A stretch of DNA of 61,689 nucleotides from an uncultured Clostridia bacterium (lineage in GTDB: Bacteria; Bacillota; Clostridia; Oscillospirales; Acutalibacteraceae). How positions within the stretch are numbered: the stretch's first letter is position 1; the number at the start of each line of letters is the position of its first letter. The notes under the pieces are model-generated. The model had not been told where the DNA came from, ran no database searches, and saw only the letters and a list, made by a program, of their open reading frames with translations. Location: positions 1 to 61,689 of the forward strand of contig CANPBX010000011.1 of the NCBI GenBank assembly GCA_947572385.1, written 5' to 3'. This document shows, piece after piece, positions 1-9,268 of the stretch. A program made the translations under genes and the position numbers.

Positions 1-85
1 AAAAATAGTGCGTCCGAGCTAATTAGCTCTTTCGCACTTAATGATATACCGCGCCCTGCAGGCGGTGGTGAGTAAAGAAATGCAG

Positions 86-114
86 TTGCTTTTTAGGGTG
101 AATTCGGGTATAAT
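86..114 (+). promoter_or_regulatory. sigma-70-type promoter for the lipoprotein/MBOAT operon
   Basis: TTGCTT (86-91), a 17-nt spacer and a perfect TATAAT (109-114). It is the only promoter I see ahead of the lipoprotein gene, so the transcript would carry a leader of about 270 nt (roughly 121-393). Confidence 0.55.
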
Positions 115-120
115 ATACAT

Positions 121-393
121 AAAAGAAAGACGTTCTTAAGTACTGTGAGTTTCCCCGCCCGCAAAGCGGCCGTCTTTTATTGTGTAAAAGTGCCGGTAAA
201 CCCTGATCGGACTTTATATCTTAAAGGGCGTCTTTTAAGCACGGTAAGACCAAAAGACTTTGGCGCTGCCAGGTCTAAAGTCCATAGAGACTGAAAGGTT
301 TCTGGGGATCTCGATTTTGCCGGACACCCGGGAGAATACACCTGAGTGCCCGGCAAAGCAGTCCAGACGATCATATTTTGGAGGATGGATATC
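121..393 (+). other. long structured 5' leader, no gene
   Basis: About 270 nt without a convincing ORF. I see several hairpins: AAAGACG (126-132) pairing with CGTCTTT (171-177), AGACC/GGTCT around 246-284, and TGCCGG/CCGGCA around 318-355 just before the ribosome site. I do not recognise a named riboswitch core. The first hairpin is followed by TTTTATT and could act as an attenuating terminator. Confidence 0.35.
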
Positions 394-996
394 ATGAAAG
401 CAATGAATACTATGAAAAAAATCCTTGCAGCACTTTTGGCAGTGCTGCTCACCTTCGCCTTCGCGGCGTGCGGCGGTGACGGCAAGCAGGGCTCCGGCTC
501 TCAGGGCGAAGGTGAAACCGCCATAGGCAGCGCTTTGGAGCTGCTCACCACCGTGTGGGACAGCTATGGGGAAGAGGAGCGCTTTACCGCGGCCGGCGGC
601 GATATGTCCGAGGAAAACATGACTATGGACGGCCCAGGCAAGTTCAGCGTCAGCGATGCCGCCGCGCTGAATACCACTCTGGGGTTCCCGGAGTCTGCTG
701 TGGACAAAATTGACGACGCGGCCTCACTGGTACACATGATGAATGCCAATACCTTTACCTGCGGCGTGTACCATGTCAAGGAGGCCGGGGACCTGCAGGA
801 GGTTTCCGCAGCCCTGAAGGACAACATCCTGCAGCGGCAGTGGATGTGCGGCTTCCCGGACCGGCTGGTGATAATGCAGGCCGGAGGCTATATAGCGGCC
901 TTCTTTGGCGAGAAGGAGATCATAAGCACCTTCCAGGAGAAACTGACAGCCGCGTATCCAGACGCGGAAACTCTATGCGATGAGCCCGTGGTGTAA
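394..996 (+). CDS. lipoprotein of unknown function (DUF4358-like)
   Basis: About 200 residues. The N-terminus has lysines, a leucine/alanine-rich segment and the lipobox FAACGG, so it should be exported and lipid-anchored. The start at 394 is chosen over an upstream in-frame GTG (346) and ATG (385) because GGAGG at 380-384 lies 9 nt before it and a normal lipoprotein signal begins there. The C-terminal part (from about FTCGVYHVKEA to the end) has the look of short DUF4358-like lipoproteins that often sit beside MBOAT acyltransferases. It lies 22 nt upstream of the MBOAT gene and is probably part of the same surface-acylation system. Its function is not known; the family call is from memory of pattern, not a search. 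Confidence 0.7.
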   Translation: MKAMNTMKKILAALLAVLLTFAFAACGGDGKQGSGSQGEGETAIGSALELLTTVWDSYGEEERFTAAGGDMSEENMTMDGPGKFSVSDAAALNTTLGFPESAVDKIDDAASLVHMMNANTFTCGVYHVKEAGDLQEVSAALKDNILQRQWMCGFPDRLVIMQAGGYIAAFFGEKEIISTFQEKLTAAYPDAETLCDEPVV

Positions 997-1018
997 CCGG
1001 CGGGGTAAAGGCTGAGCG

Positions 1019-2419
1019 ATGCTATTTTCCAGCATAACCTTCCTGTTTTACTTTCTGCCAGTGGTGGTGGCCCTGTACTTTATTTCGCCCATGCGCCTGA
1101 AAAATGTCGTGCTGCTTCTCGCAAGCCTCTTTTTCTATGGCTGGGGCGAGCCCAGATACCTGGCCTTTATGCTCATCTCGATCACCCAGGGGTATATTTT
1201 CGGGCTCCTGATCGAAAAAAACCGGGGAAAAGGACGGGCAAAAGCCCTTCTGACGGCTTCTGTTCTTTTCAGCCTGCTGCTGCTGGGGTACTGCAAGTAC
1301 GCGGACTTCTTCATAGGCAATTTCAACCTGGCAACAGGGCTGTCCATTCCGCTGCTTGAAAATGCGCTGCCGGTGGGCATCAGCTTTTATACCTTTCAGG
1401 TGATCAGCTACACGGTGGACGTATACCGGGGCATGGCGCCCGCACAGCGGAACTATGTGGACCTGGCGGCCTATATAGCCATGTTCCCCCAGCTGGTGGC
1501 AGGGCCCATCGTCCGGTACGCGGACATAGCCGGTCAGCTGCGGGACAGGACCCACAGCCTCAGCGGGGCCGCAATGGGCGTCTGCCGGTTTATAATCGGC
1601 TTATCAAAAAAAGTTCTGATTGCTAACCAGCTGGGGGCTTTGGTGGCTGTCTTTAAGGAGTCAGCGGAGCCCTCTGTCCTGTTCTATTGGCTGTATGCCG
1701 CCGCCTATATGCTGCATATTTATTTTGATTTCTCCGGCTACAGCGACATGGCGATTGGCCTGGGGTATGTGTTCGGCTTCCGCTTCCCGGAAAACTTTGA
1801 CTATCCATATATCTCCCGCAGCATTACGGAATTCTGGCGAAGATGGCATATCTCGCTGGGGGCCTGGTTCAGGGACTATCTCTACATCCCGCTGGGCGGC
1901 AACCGGGTGGGAAAGTTCCGCTGGCTGTTCAATATAGCGGTGGTCTGGGCGGCGACAGGGCTATGGCACGGCGCGGCGTGGAATTTTGCCCTTTGGGGCC
2001 TGCTGTTTGCGGCCCTGCTGATGGTGGAAAAGCTGTGGCTGTCCGGGTGGCTTAAAAGGCATAGGGTGATAAGCCATCTGTATGTGTTGTTCCTTGTCAT
2101 GGTCAGCTTTGTTATATTTGACGCGGAAAGTGTGGCGGCAGCATTCTCCCGGATCTCCGCCATGTTCGGGGGACAGGCCCTGCCGGTCCTTACTGTGGAG
2201 AGCGTCTATTACCTGAAAAGCTATCTGGTGATTTTGGCCCTGGCCCTGATAGGTGCTACCCCTCTGCCAAAAAAGCTGGCTGCTCTGGCAGGGAAAGGCA
2301 GGTATACCCGCGTGGCCTGCCATATAGCGGAGCCGGTGGCCTGCCTGGTACTTTTGACGGTATGCACCGCCTATCTCATAGACGGTTCCTTCGATCCCTT
2401 CTTATATTTTAGATTTTAG
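1019..2419 (+). CDS. MBOAT family O-acyltransferase (AlgI/DltB-like)
   Basis: Membrane-bound O-acyltransferase of 466 residues, the usual AlgI length, with about ten hydrophobic segments. Family landmarks: PQLVAGPIVRY near 157-167, LHIYFDFSGYSDMAIG near 232-247, EFWRRWHISLG near 271-281, and the catalytic-type histidine H317 in TGLWHGAAWNF. Such enzymes move acyl groups across the membrane for transfer onto secreted glycans or teichoic acid. The gene sits between a lipoprotein and a DHHW/AlgJ-like protein, the standard three-part arrangement for extracellular O-acetylation. The acceptor polymer cannot be told from sequence; no dlt genes are nearby, so D-alanylation is less likely. Confidence 0.9.
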   Translation: MLFSSITFLFYFLPVVVALYFISPMRLKNVVLLLASLFFYGWGEPRYLAFMLISITQGYIFGLLIEKNRGKGRAKALLTASVLFSLLLLGYCKYADFFIGNFNLATGLSIPLLENALPVGISFYTFQVISYTVDVYRGMAPAQRNYVDLAAYIAMFPQLVAGPIVRYADIAGQLRDRTHSLSGAAMGVCRFIIGLSKKVLIANQLGALVAVFKESAEPSVLFYWLYAAAYMLHIYFDFSGYSDMAIGLGYVFGFRFPENFDYPYISRSITEFWRRWHISLGAWFRDYLYIPLGGNRVGKFRWLFNIAVVWAATGLWHGAAWNFALWGLLFAALLMVEKLWLSGWLKRHRVISHLYVLFLVMVSFVIFDAESVAAAFSRISAMFGGQALPVLTVESVYYLKSYLVILALALIGATPLPKKLAALAGKGRYTRVACHIAEPVACLVLLTVCTAYLIDGSFDPFLYFRF

Positions 2420-2429
2420 GAGCGATGGT

Positions 2430-3530
2430 ATGCCGGAAAAACGGAAGAATATGGCCCTTGTGGCTCTCACCTGCGTCTTTTTATATGGCTTTTTGCTGTG
2501 GGCAGTTATCAAGCCTGTGGATGCCCAGTCGGTCAGCGAACGCAGGCCTCTGGCAGTCCCGCCGGCTGCCAGCTGGGACGCTGTATTTTCAGGGATGTTT
2601 ATGACAGATTTTGAGGAATATGCGATGGACCAGTTCCCCCTGCGGGACGGACTTCGCACGGTCAAGGCCCTCACCTCGCTTTATGCCTTCAGGCAGAAGG
2701 ATAACAACGGAGTCTACCTGCATGACGGCTATATATCCAAGCTGGATCACCCCCTCGATATGCCGTCTGTGGACTATGCGGCGTCTCGCTTCCGGTATGT
2801 CTACGAGCAGTATCTGGCAGACAAAGAAATGGCGGTCTACCTGTCCGTTATCCCGGACAAAAACTATTATATGGCGGCGGAACACGGTGCCCCGGCCATT
2901 GACTATGCCGGGCTGACAGCCGCCCTGCGGGACCGGATGGATTTTGCCAAGTATATAGATATCTTCCCATTTTTAGAGCTATCGGACTATTACCGTACAG
3001 ACAGCCACTGGCGGCAGGAAAATATAACGGACGCCGCCCGGTACCTTGCAGGTCAGATGGGGGCCGCCCTGTCAGACGACTACACCCGAAGTCTGGCGAA
3101 GGTCCCCTTTTATGGGGTGTACTATGGGCAGGCGGCTCTGCCGCTGCCGGGGGAGGAGCTGTACTTCCTGAGCAGCTCCTCCTTGGAGGACTGCCGTGTC
3201 TATGACTATGAAGCAGGTGCGTATATCTCCATTTACGACCCAGGGCAGGCCGAGGGCCGCGACCCCTACGCCTTCTTCCTGGCAGGGCCCAAGTCGCTGC
3301 TGAAGATCGAATATCCCCATGCTGCTACCGGGAAGGAGCTGATCCTCTTCCGGGACTCCTTCGGGAGCAGCATAGCCCCTCTGCTGGCAGAGGGCTACGC
3401 CTCCGTCACTCTGGTTGATATCCGTTATATCTCTCCCCAGATGCTGGGGCAGTTTATATCCTTTACCGATCAGGATGTGTTGTTCCTCTACAGCACTTCT
3501 GTCCTAAATAACAGCGAGGCCATCAAGTGA
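2430..3530 (+). CDS. DHHW family protein (AlgJ/AlgX-like SGNH acyltransferase partner)
   Basis: 366 residues with one N-terminal membrane anchor (about 8-27), so the bulk is outside the cell. It carries YYRTDSHWRQE (D191, H193) and a later LILFRDSFGSS block with the candidate nucleophilic serine; together these match the Asp-His-Ser pattern of AlgJ/AlgX/DHHW proteins that complete acyl transfer to the polymer. It starts 10 nt after the MBOAT stop, so the two are almost certainly co-transcribed and act as a pair. Confidence 0.85.
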   Translation: MPEKRKNMALVALTCVFLYGFLLWAVIKPVDAQSVSERRPLAVPPAASWDAVFSGMFMTDFEEYAMDQFPLRDGLRTVKALTSLYAFRQKDNNGVYLHDGYISKLDHPLDMPSVDYAASRFRYVYEQYLADKEMAVYLSVIPDKNYYMAAEHGAPAIDYAGLTAALRDRMDFAKYIDIFPFLELSDYYRTDSHWRQENITDAARYLAGQMGAALSDDYTRSLAKVPFYGVYYGQAALPLPGEELYFLSSSSLEDCRVYDYEAGAYISIYDPGQAEGRDPYAFFLAGPKSLLKIEYPHAATGKELILFRDSFGSSIAPLLAEGYASVTLVDIRYISPQMLGQFISFTDQDVLFLYSTSVLNNSEAIK

Positions 3531-3611
3531 CCGGGCATGGAAAAGGGTGCAGAAAGGATCTGTCATTTACTGACTTTTAAAAAAGGGCAGCGTTTTCCGA
3601 TCCCTTCGATC

Positions 3612-3731
3612 TTACCGAGGGCTGTCGAGGTCATCTGATGGGACAGGGCAAATGGCACATTCCATAAGTTCGTCCTGTTCTAAATATTCCAGAATTTCAT
3701 TGCATATCAGGCATTCCTCTTTTATGCTCAT
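3612..3731 (-). pseudogene. 5' remnant of a DUF5714-type Cys-rich protein gene
   Basis: A 39-codon ORF. The first 28 residues have the N-terminal form I associate with DUF5714 proteins (MSIKEECLICNEILEYLE, then MECAIC, a CxxC pair followed by another CxxC). It then runs into nine unrelated residues and a stop, where the family continues for some 150-200 residues. The start is firm: AGGAGG (complement of 3741-3746) lies 9 nt upstream and a strong promoter precedes it (separate entry). So the 5' end and expression signals survive while the body was deleted. It could instead be a genuine small zinc-ribbon peptide. The family assignment is from memory. Confidence 0.55.
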
Positions 3732-3779
3732 GTGGCTGGACCTCCTGAGAGTTTTAAGATGATTGGCGAAACTGATCCC

Positions 3780-3808
3780 AGTATAACACAGCAAAACAGC
3801 GGAGTCAA
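3780..3808 (-). promoter_or_regulatory. near-consensus promoter in front of the DUF5714 remnant
   Basis: On the minus strand: TTGACT (complement of 3803-3808), 17-nt spacer, TATACT (complement of 3780-3785). The predicted start point is about 40 nt upstream of the ATG at 3731. Confidence 0.65.
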
Positions 3809-3872
3809 CGAAGCCAAGGCTGCGGTGATAGTTGAAATGATGTCCTTGGCTCCCACCGCAAAAAATAAAAGC

Positions 3873-3901
3873 TTGCATATTCCCCCGCTCTTTGCTACAA
3901 T
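3873..3901 (+). promoter_or_regulatory. promoter of the cyclophilin lipoprotein gene
   Basis: TTGCAT (3873-3878), 17-nt spacer, TACAAT (3896-3901), followed 20 nt later by AGGAGG (3921-3926). Confidence 0.65.
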
Positions 3902-3934
3902 AGTGGGGAAATATTTTTGTAGGAGGATAAATAC

Positions 3935-4798
3935 TTGAAAAGATCATTATGCTTATTAATGCTGCTGGTCCTGCTGTTGGGCCTTGCCGGGTGCGGGGGC
4001 GGCGGGAGCGAAAGCAGCTCGCCTGCAGGGAAGGTGCTGGAGGGCGGAAGCGAGCCGGTGCCTGCGGAGGAGCTCAAGGCCAGCAGCTCCGGGAAAAAGC
4101 TGGGCTGGCAGACGGAGGCTCCGGAGAAGGGCGAGGAGATCGCCGTGGTCACCATGAAGAGCGGCGAGGTCTTTAAGATCCGCTTCTTCCCCAACGAGGC
4201 GCCGAAGGCTGTCTATAACTTCAAGCACCACGCTGTGAACGGCTATTTCGACGGCATGGCTTTCCATAGGGTGATTGAGAACTTTATGATACAGGGCGGC
4301 AGCCCCAACGGTACCGGCACCGACGGCGAGAGCGTCTGGGGCGGGAGCTTTGAGGATGAGTTTGACAAGTCACTGGTGAACATCGACGGCTCGCTGTCCA
4401 TGGCGAACAGCGGCCCAGATACCAACGGCAGCCAGTTCTTCATCAACTGCACCGGCACACCGGCGTCAAGTGAGATGTGGGCGTATTATGAGGGCCAGTA
4501 CGAGCAGTTCCAGGAGCTCTATAAGGAGAACAAGGAGGCCTTTGACCAGAATCCCAACGCCAAGACCCTGGACACCAGCAAGATAACCGACGATTACAAG
4601 AAGCTCTATGAGGAGCACGGCGGGAATATGCACCTGGACGGGGCCTACTCCACCAATGGCACCGGGCACACGGTATTCGGGCAGGTGTTCGAGGGCATGG
4701 ATGGGGTGTATGAGCTGTCCAGAGCCGAGACCGACGGCAACGATAAGCCTGTGGAGGATATGGTGATTGAGAGCGTCAAAATAGAGATCTACGAGTAA
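3935..4798 (+). CDS. lipoprotein peptidyl-prolyl cis-trans isomerase (cyclophilin type)
   Basis: 287 residues, TTG start fixed by AGGAGG eight nt upstream and by the lipoprotein signal beginning there (lipobox LAGCGGG). A low-complexity Gly/Ser/Glu linker follows, then a cyclophilin domain with the catalytic-type [29 protein letters not shown] and [14 protein letters not shown] blocks. An insertion of about 55 residues rich in Glu/Lys/Tyr sits between the NCTG strand and the HTVFG block; clostridial surface cyclophilins often have one. It would act outside the membrane as a folding catalyst. It is monocistronic between its own promoter and the terminator at 4851-4889. Confidence 0.9.
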   Translation: MKRSLCLLMLLVLLLGLAGCGGGGSESSSPAGKVLEGGSEPVPAEELKASSSGKKLGWQTEAPEKGEEIAVVTMKSGEVFKIRFFPNEAPKAVYNFKHHAVNGYFDGMAFHRVIENFMIQGGSPNGTGTDGESVWGGSFEDEFDKSLVNIDGSLSMANSGPDTNGSQFFINCTGTPASSEMWAYYEGQYEQFQELYKENKEAFDQNPNAKTLDTSKITDDYKKLYEEHGGNMHLDGAYSTNGTGHTVFGQVFEGMDGVYELSRAETDGNDKPVEDMVIESVKIEIYE

Positions 4799-4850
4799 GA
4801 AGCTGGGCGCGTCAAGCGGGCTAAACACCTGAGGGCGTAAGCAGGCAAAG

Positions 4851-4889
4851 AAAAGCAACCCCTTTCCGGGAAGGAAAGGGGTTGCTTTT
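4851..4889. terminator. bidirectional terminator between cyclophilin and icd
   Basis: 17-bp perfect stem (4851-4867 with 4873-4889), loop GGGAA, with A runs on the left and T runs on the right, so it can stop transcription from both sides. Confidence 0.85.
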
Positions 4890-4895
4890 CTATAC

Positions 4896-6113
4896 TTACA
4901 GCTTACTCTCAAGCCTTTCTTTAATAGCCATCAAAAAGTCCCGGGTATTGACCTTCTTGATCTCAGGCAGCGTAGACATAGCCGCCAGATCACCTGTCAT
5001 TATCCCGCCCTCGATGGTCTCAACAGTGGCCTCCTCCAGCTTCCCGGCAAAGTCCATGAGCCTTCCGTTGCCGTCAAGCTGACCGCGCTTTCTAAGGGCG
5101 CCCGTCCATGCAAACAGCGTCGCTACAGAGTTTGTGGAGGTCTCCTCACCCTTCAGGTGCTTATAATAGTGCCGGGTGACAGTGCCGTGGGCGGCCTCGT
5201 ACTCGCAGGTGCCGTCGGGGGCCACCAGCACCGAGGTCATCATGCCCAGACTGCCAAAGGCTGTGGCGACCATATCGCTCATCACGTCGCCGTCGTAGTT
5301 CTTGCAGGCCCAGATAAACCCGCCCTCGCTGCGGACCACCCGGGCTACAGCGTCGTCGATAAGGGTGTAGAAATACTCGATACCGGCTTCGGCGAATTTC
5401 TTCGCGTACTCGCTATCATATATTTCCTGGAAAATATCCTTGAAGCGGTGGTCGTACTTCTTGGAGATGGTGTCCTTACTGGAGAACCAGATATCCTGCC
5501 TGGTGTCCAGCGCAAAGTTGAAGCAGGAGCGGGCGAAGCTCTCGATGCTCTCATCCACGTTGAACTGGCCCTGGAACACGCCGCCGCTCTCGCCGAACTG
5601 GTGGACGGTCTGACGCTGCTGGGTGCCGTCGGGGAGGGTGACTACTATCTCAGCCTTTGCCCCGGGGGGCACGGTGGTCTCGGTGTTCTTGTAGATGTCC
5701 CCGAAGGCGTGGCGGGCGATGGTGATGGGCTTTTTCCAGCTGGGGATGTAGGGGGTGATGCCCTTGGCTAAAATGGGGGCCCGGAATACCGTGCCGTCAA
5801 GGATGGCGCGGATGGTGCCGTTAGGAGACTTCCACATCTCATGGAGCTTATACTCCTCCATGCGCTGGGCATTGGGGGTTATAGTGGCGCACTTTACCGC
5901 AACGCCGTACTTCTTGGTGGCGTTGGCCGAGTCTACAGTCACCTGGTCGCCGGTCTCGTCCCGGTGGGGGAGGCCCAGGTCGTAATACTCTAGGTTCAGG
6001 TCGATGTAGGGGGCAAGCAGCAGGTCCTTTATCATCTGCCAGATGACCCTTGTCATCTCGTCGCCGTCCATCTCCACCAGAGGGGTCTTCATAGGTATCT
6101 TTTCAAAGCTCAT
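4896..6113 (-). CDS. icd: NADP-dependent isocitrate dehydrogenase (eukaryote-type subfamily)
   Basis: 405 residues, the length of the dimeric IDH1/IDH2-like subfamily. The N-terminus [17 protein letters not shown], the substrate loop [20 protein letters not shown] and the [16 protein letters not shown] region are diagnostic. It oxidatively decarboxylates isocitrate to 2-oxoglutarate, giving NADPH. Its ATG overlaps the aconitase stop by one base (TAATG), implying translational coupling. With aconitase and no downstream cycle enzymes here, the likely role is the oxidative branch toward glutamate in an anaerobe. It is the last gene of a five-gene operon. Confidence 0.95.
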   Translation of the reverse strand: MSFEKIPMKTPLVEMDGDEMTRVIWQMIKDLLLAPYIDLNLEYYDLGLPHRDETGDQVTVDSANATKKYGVAVKCATITPNAQRMEEYKLHEMWKSPNGTIRAILDGTVFRAPILAKGITPYIPSWKKPITIARHAFGDIYKNTETTVPPGAKAEIVVTLPDGTQQRQTVHQFGESGGVFQGQFNVDESIESFARSCFNFALDTRQDIWFSSKDTISKKYDHRFKDIFQEIYDSEYAKKFAEAGIEYFYTLIDDAVARVVRSEGGFIWACKNYDGDVMSDMVATAFGSLGMMTSVLVAPDGTCEYEAAHGTVTRHYYKHLKGEETSTNSVATLFAWTGALRKRGQLDGNGRLMDFAGKLEEATVETIEGGIMTGDLAAMSTLPEIKKVNTRDFLMAIKERLESKL

Positions 6114-8044
6114 TATTTTTCTCCCTTCGTGTAGTTTAAGAGGCCGCCAACTAAGACCATATCCCGCTGGCGGGGGGTGAGCACAGCCCGCAGCTTGAAC
6201 TGCAGGCCGGTGGACTCGTCTGTCATTGTCACGTCATTTCCTGATCCCAGCTCAGTCCTGATATTGGGCAGGGAGAGCATGTCCATCTGGCTGATCTTGT
6301 CATAGTCATTTTCGTCTGTAAACTGCAGGGGCAGTATGCCGGTGTTGGCAAGGTTCGCCGCGTGTATCCGGGCGTAGCTCTTGGCGATAACGGCCTTTAC
6401 GCCCAGGTACAGAGGCACCAGCGCCGCGTGCTCCCGGGAGGAGCCCTGACCGTAGTTATGCCCGGCTATGACAATGCCGCCGCCCTCCTGCTTGCAGCGC
6501 TCCGGGAACTCCTTGTCGCAGACGGCGAAACAGAACTGGCTGAGATAGGGCACATTGGAGCGGTAGGGAAGTATCTTCGCCCCGGCGGGCATGATATGGT
6601 CGGTGGTGATGTTGTCGCCCACCTTGAGCACCGCCTTCCCGGAGACACTGTCAGCTAAGGCTCCGGCAATGGGCAGGGGTTTGATGTTGGGCCCGCGCTG
6701 TACCTCCACGGTCTCCATCAGGGGCTCCTCGATGGGGGGAAGGATAAGGTTGTCGTTTATCAGGAAGCGCTGGGGCATGTCTATCTTCACATATTCCCCA
6801 AGGCTCCGGGGGTCTGTGAAGACTCCGGCGATTGCCGAGGCGGCGGCGGTCTCGGGGCTCACAAGGTAGACCTTCGCGTCGGCGGTACCGGTGCGGCCCT
6901 CGAAGTTGCGGTTGAAGGTGCGAAGGGACACGCCCGCAGAGCTGGGGGACTGGCCCATGCCGATACAGGGCCCGCAGGCGCACTCCAGTATGCGGGCCCC
7001 CGCTGAAATCATGTCGGCCAGGGCGCCGTTTTCAGCCAGCATCTGGTATACCTGCTTGGAGCCGCAGCCGATAGTCAGGCTCACGTCCGGGTGTACGGTT
7101 TTCCCCTTGAGTATAGCCGCCACGCGCATCATGTCAAGATAGGAGGAGTTGGTGCAGGAGCCGATACAGCACTGGTCTATCTTCATCCCCTCTAGCTCAT
7201 CCACAGGCTTCACGGCGTCAGGGCTGTGAGGGCATGCGGCAAGGGGCACAAGGGACGTGAGGTCGATTTCTATGGTCTCGTCGTACTGGGCATCCGGGTC
7301 TGAGGAGAGCTCCACCCACTGGTCCCCGCGGCCCTGGGCCTCCATAAACTGCCGGGTGATATGGTCTGAGGGGAACAGGGAGGTGGTGGCCCCCAGCTCA
7401 GCGCCCATATTGGTGATGGTGGCCCGCTCGGGGACAGTAAGGGTCTTGACACCCTCCCCGGTGTATTCTATAATCTTGCCAACGCCCCCCTTGACGCTCA
7501 TTTTGCGCAACACTGCCAGGATAACGTCCTTGGCGCTGACCCAGGGGGAGAGGGAGCCGGTAAGCTCGACCCTTGTCATGGTGGGCATATTTATATGGTA
7601 CTCGCCGCCGCCCATGGCAACCGCAACGTCCATGCCACCGGCACCGAAGGCCAGCATACCTATGCCGCCGCCGGTGGGGGTGTGGCTGTCCGAGCCTATG
7701 AGGGTCTTGCCCGGCGCGCCGAAGCGCTCAAGGTGGAGCTGGTGGCAAATGCCGTTGCCCGGGCGGGAGAAGTAAATGCCGTGCTTCCTGGCGACCGTCT
7801 GGATGTACCTGTGGTCGTCGGCATTCTCGAAGCCGCTCTGCAGGGTGTTATGGTCCACATAGGCCACGCTCTTTTCGGTCTTCACCCTTGGCACTCCCAT
7901 GGCCTCGAACTCAAGGTAGGCCATGGTGCCTGTGGCGTCCTGGGTCAGGGTCTGGTCGATACGCAGGCCGATGTCCTCGCCCGCCCTCATTTCGCCGCTG
8001 ACAAGGTGTGCCTCGATGATTTTTTGTGCGATAGTCTTGCCCAT
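6113..8044 (-). CDS. acn: aconitate hydratase (single-chain, mitochondrial-like class)
   Basis: 643 residues. The [4Fe-4S] ligands are visible in [10 protein letters not shown] and [14 protein letters not shown]. Other landmarks are [19 protein letters not shown] in the first half and the swivel domain with [21 protein letters not shown]. It interconverts citrate and isocitrate. Shorter than E. coli AcnA (about 890), fitting the compact clostridial class. AAAGGAGCG precedes the ATG. It begins 19 nt after the HAD gene stop and overlaps icd by one base. Confidence 0.93.
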   Translation of the reverse strand: MGKTIAQKIIEAHLVSGEMRAGEDIGLRIDQTLTQDATGTMAYLEFEAMGVPRVKTEKSVAYVDHNTLQSGFENADDHRYIQTVARKHGIYFSRPGNGICHQLHLERFGAPGKTLIGSDSHTPTGGGIGMLAFGAGGMDVAVAMGGGEYHINMPTMTRVELTGSLSPWVSAKDVILAVLRKMSVKGGVGKIIEYTGEGVKTLTVPERATITNMGAELGATTSLFPSDHITRQFMEAQGRGDQWVELSSDPDAQYDETIEIDLTSLVPLAACPHSPDAVKPVDELEGMKIDQCCIGSCTNSSYLDMMRVAAILKGKTVHPDVSLTIGCGSKQVYQMLAENGALADMISAGARILECACGPCIGMGQSPSSAGVSLRTFNRNFEGRTGTADAKVYLVSPETAAASAIAGVFTDPRSLGEYVKIDMPQRFLINDNLILPPIEEPLMETVEVQRGPNIKPLPIAGALADSVSGKAVLKVGDNITTDHIMPAGAKILPYRSNVPYLSQFCFAVCDKEFPERCKQEGGGIVIAGHNYGQGSSREHAALVPLYLGVKAVIAKSYARIHAANLANTGILPLQFTDENDYDKISQMDMLSLPNIRTELGSGNDVTMTDESTGLQFKLRAVLTPRQRDMVLVGGLLNYTKGEK

Positions 8045-8063
8045 TGTACTCGCTCCTTTACAG

Positions 8064-8810
8064 TTAATTTAGCATCAGTATATTGGTAAATTCCTGCCAG
8101 CTGCCGACGCAGAGACAGGGAATATCTGCTTTTTCCGGCGGCTCCCCGCCACTTTCGTTGAACCACACCGGGAACATCCCGGCGGCGTGGGCACCCAGCA
8201 CGTCGGCATACCAGTCGTTGCCGCAGTACCAGACTTTTTCCGCAGGCGGGCAGGTCTTTTTCAGCGCTATACGGAACAGCAGCGGGTCCGGCTTGCGGAT
8301 GCCGTATTCGCTGGAGGCGATTACAAACTCAAAGCTGTGTGAGGGGAACAGCCTGCCCAAGCGGTTAGCCAGCGCATTGCCAGACCAGCCGATGTTGCTG
8401 ATGACCCCGGTGGGAATATCCCGGCTGCGCAGGAAGTTTATCATCTCGGAGGCACCGGGCTTCAGGAAGCTGGGGCAGGAATTTTCCATCAGTATCAGCT
8501 CGGCTTCCTCCAATGGGACGGAGGTTTTCAGGCCCAGCGCCTCCATAACAGTACGGAGCTGCTGCCATTCATGTATTTCCCAGCCCCCATTGCGGGCAGC
8601 GGAGAGGCTTCGTGAGCCGGAAAAGCGCTGCCAGAGTTCGTCGCCGATATTTTTGGCGTCCTCCGGCGCCGCACCGTCGGGATTCTCGGAGACATACCGA
8701 AAAACCGCCCGCCAGCCACGGAGAAAGTCCGGCACAGGCTCCCAGGCCAGGGTATCCCCATAGTCGAATATAATAATGTCAGGCCGTACCAGCTGCATAG
8801 CGCACCTCAT
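8064..8810 (-). CDS. HAD superfamily hydrolase (YjjG-like)
   Basis: 248 residues. Motif I is IIIFDYGDTL, motif II GVISNIGWSG, and the motif III/IV region EYGIRKPDPLLF ... WYCGNDWYADVLGAHAAG; the cap lies between motifs I and II. The residue two after the nucleophilic Asp is Gly rather than the usual Asp, so the acid/base of a classical HAD phosphatase appears changed. Substrate unknown. Its ATG overlaps the GNAT gene's stop as ATGA. An in-frame ATG 12 nt later (MQLVRP) is an alternative start. Confidence 0.85.
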   Translation of the reverse strand: MRCAMQLVRPDIIIFDYGDTLAWEPVPDFLRGWRAVFRYVSENPDGAAPEDAKNIGDELWQRFSGSRSLSAARNGGWEIHEWQQLRTVMEALGLKTSVPLEEAELILMENSCPSFLKPGASEMINFLRSRDIPTGVISNIGWSGNALANRLGRLFPSHSFEFVIASSEYGIRKPDPLLFRIALKKTCPPAEKVWYCGNDWYADVLGAHAAGMFPVWFNESGGEPPEKADIPCLCVGSWQEFTNILMLN

Positions 8811-9268
8811 AGGGTCTTCTCCATAAAGTAATTCAATAGCTCGATGCCATGCCGCACCGCCCGGTTTTCCCGCACCACCCGGTAACCGCGCTTCTGGAAG
8901 AAGGGCCGGGCGGTAATGGAGGCGTAGGTGGTGATATGCTCATGCCCCATTTCCAGCCGGTTGCACAGGGCTGCTGCTATGCCCATGCCCTGGAAGTCCT
9001 TGTGTACGTAGAGCCTGTCCAGGTACCCACGATTATCAATATCCCCAAATCCGGCTATAATGCCGGAAGTCTCGGCTACCAGGGTGAAATGCTCCAAAAG
9101 GGAGCGTCCCCACGCCTCAGCGTCCGGGCTGCCGTCAGCCCAGGCGTCAAGCTGCTCCGGGGAGTAGTCCCGGGCATTGACGGTGTGGACTGTGTCAAAA
9201 AACAGCCTTAGGAGCTCCGGGCAGTCGGCGGGCCGGTAGGCTCTTATAATAAGCTTAGAAGAATCCAA
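8807..9268 (-). CDS. GNAT family N-acetyltransferase
   Basis: 153 residues starting with TTG at 9268. The acetyl-CoA-binding motif A is clear: YLDRLYVHKDFQGMGIAAAL. The C-terminus has a typical ARPFFQKRGYRVV strand-helix block. The gene overlaps the end of the AEC transporter gene by 14 nt and the HAD gene by 4 nt, so it is translated as part of that operon. The acceptor is unknown. Confidence 0.85.
   Translation of the reverse strand: MDSSKLIIRAYRPADCPELLRLFFDTVHTVNARDYSPEQLDAWADGSPDAEAWGRSLLEHFTLVAETSGIIAGFGDIDNRGYLDRLYVHKDFQGMGIAAALCNRLEMGHEHITTYASITARPFFQKRGYRVVRENRAVRHGIELLNYFMEKTL

Noticed and set aside
121-393. Known riboswitch in the leader of the lipoprotein/MBOAT operon
   Set aside because: I compared by eye with cyclic-di-GMP and cobalamin cores and saw no conserved core; kept only as an unexplained leader.
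1022-1555. 177-codon minus-strand frame inside the MBOAT gene
   Set aside because: Antisense to conserved MBOAT sequence and lacks recognisable features.
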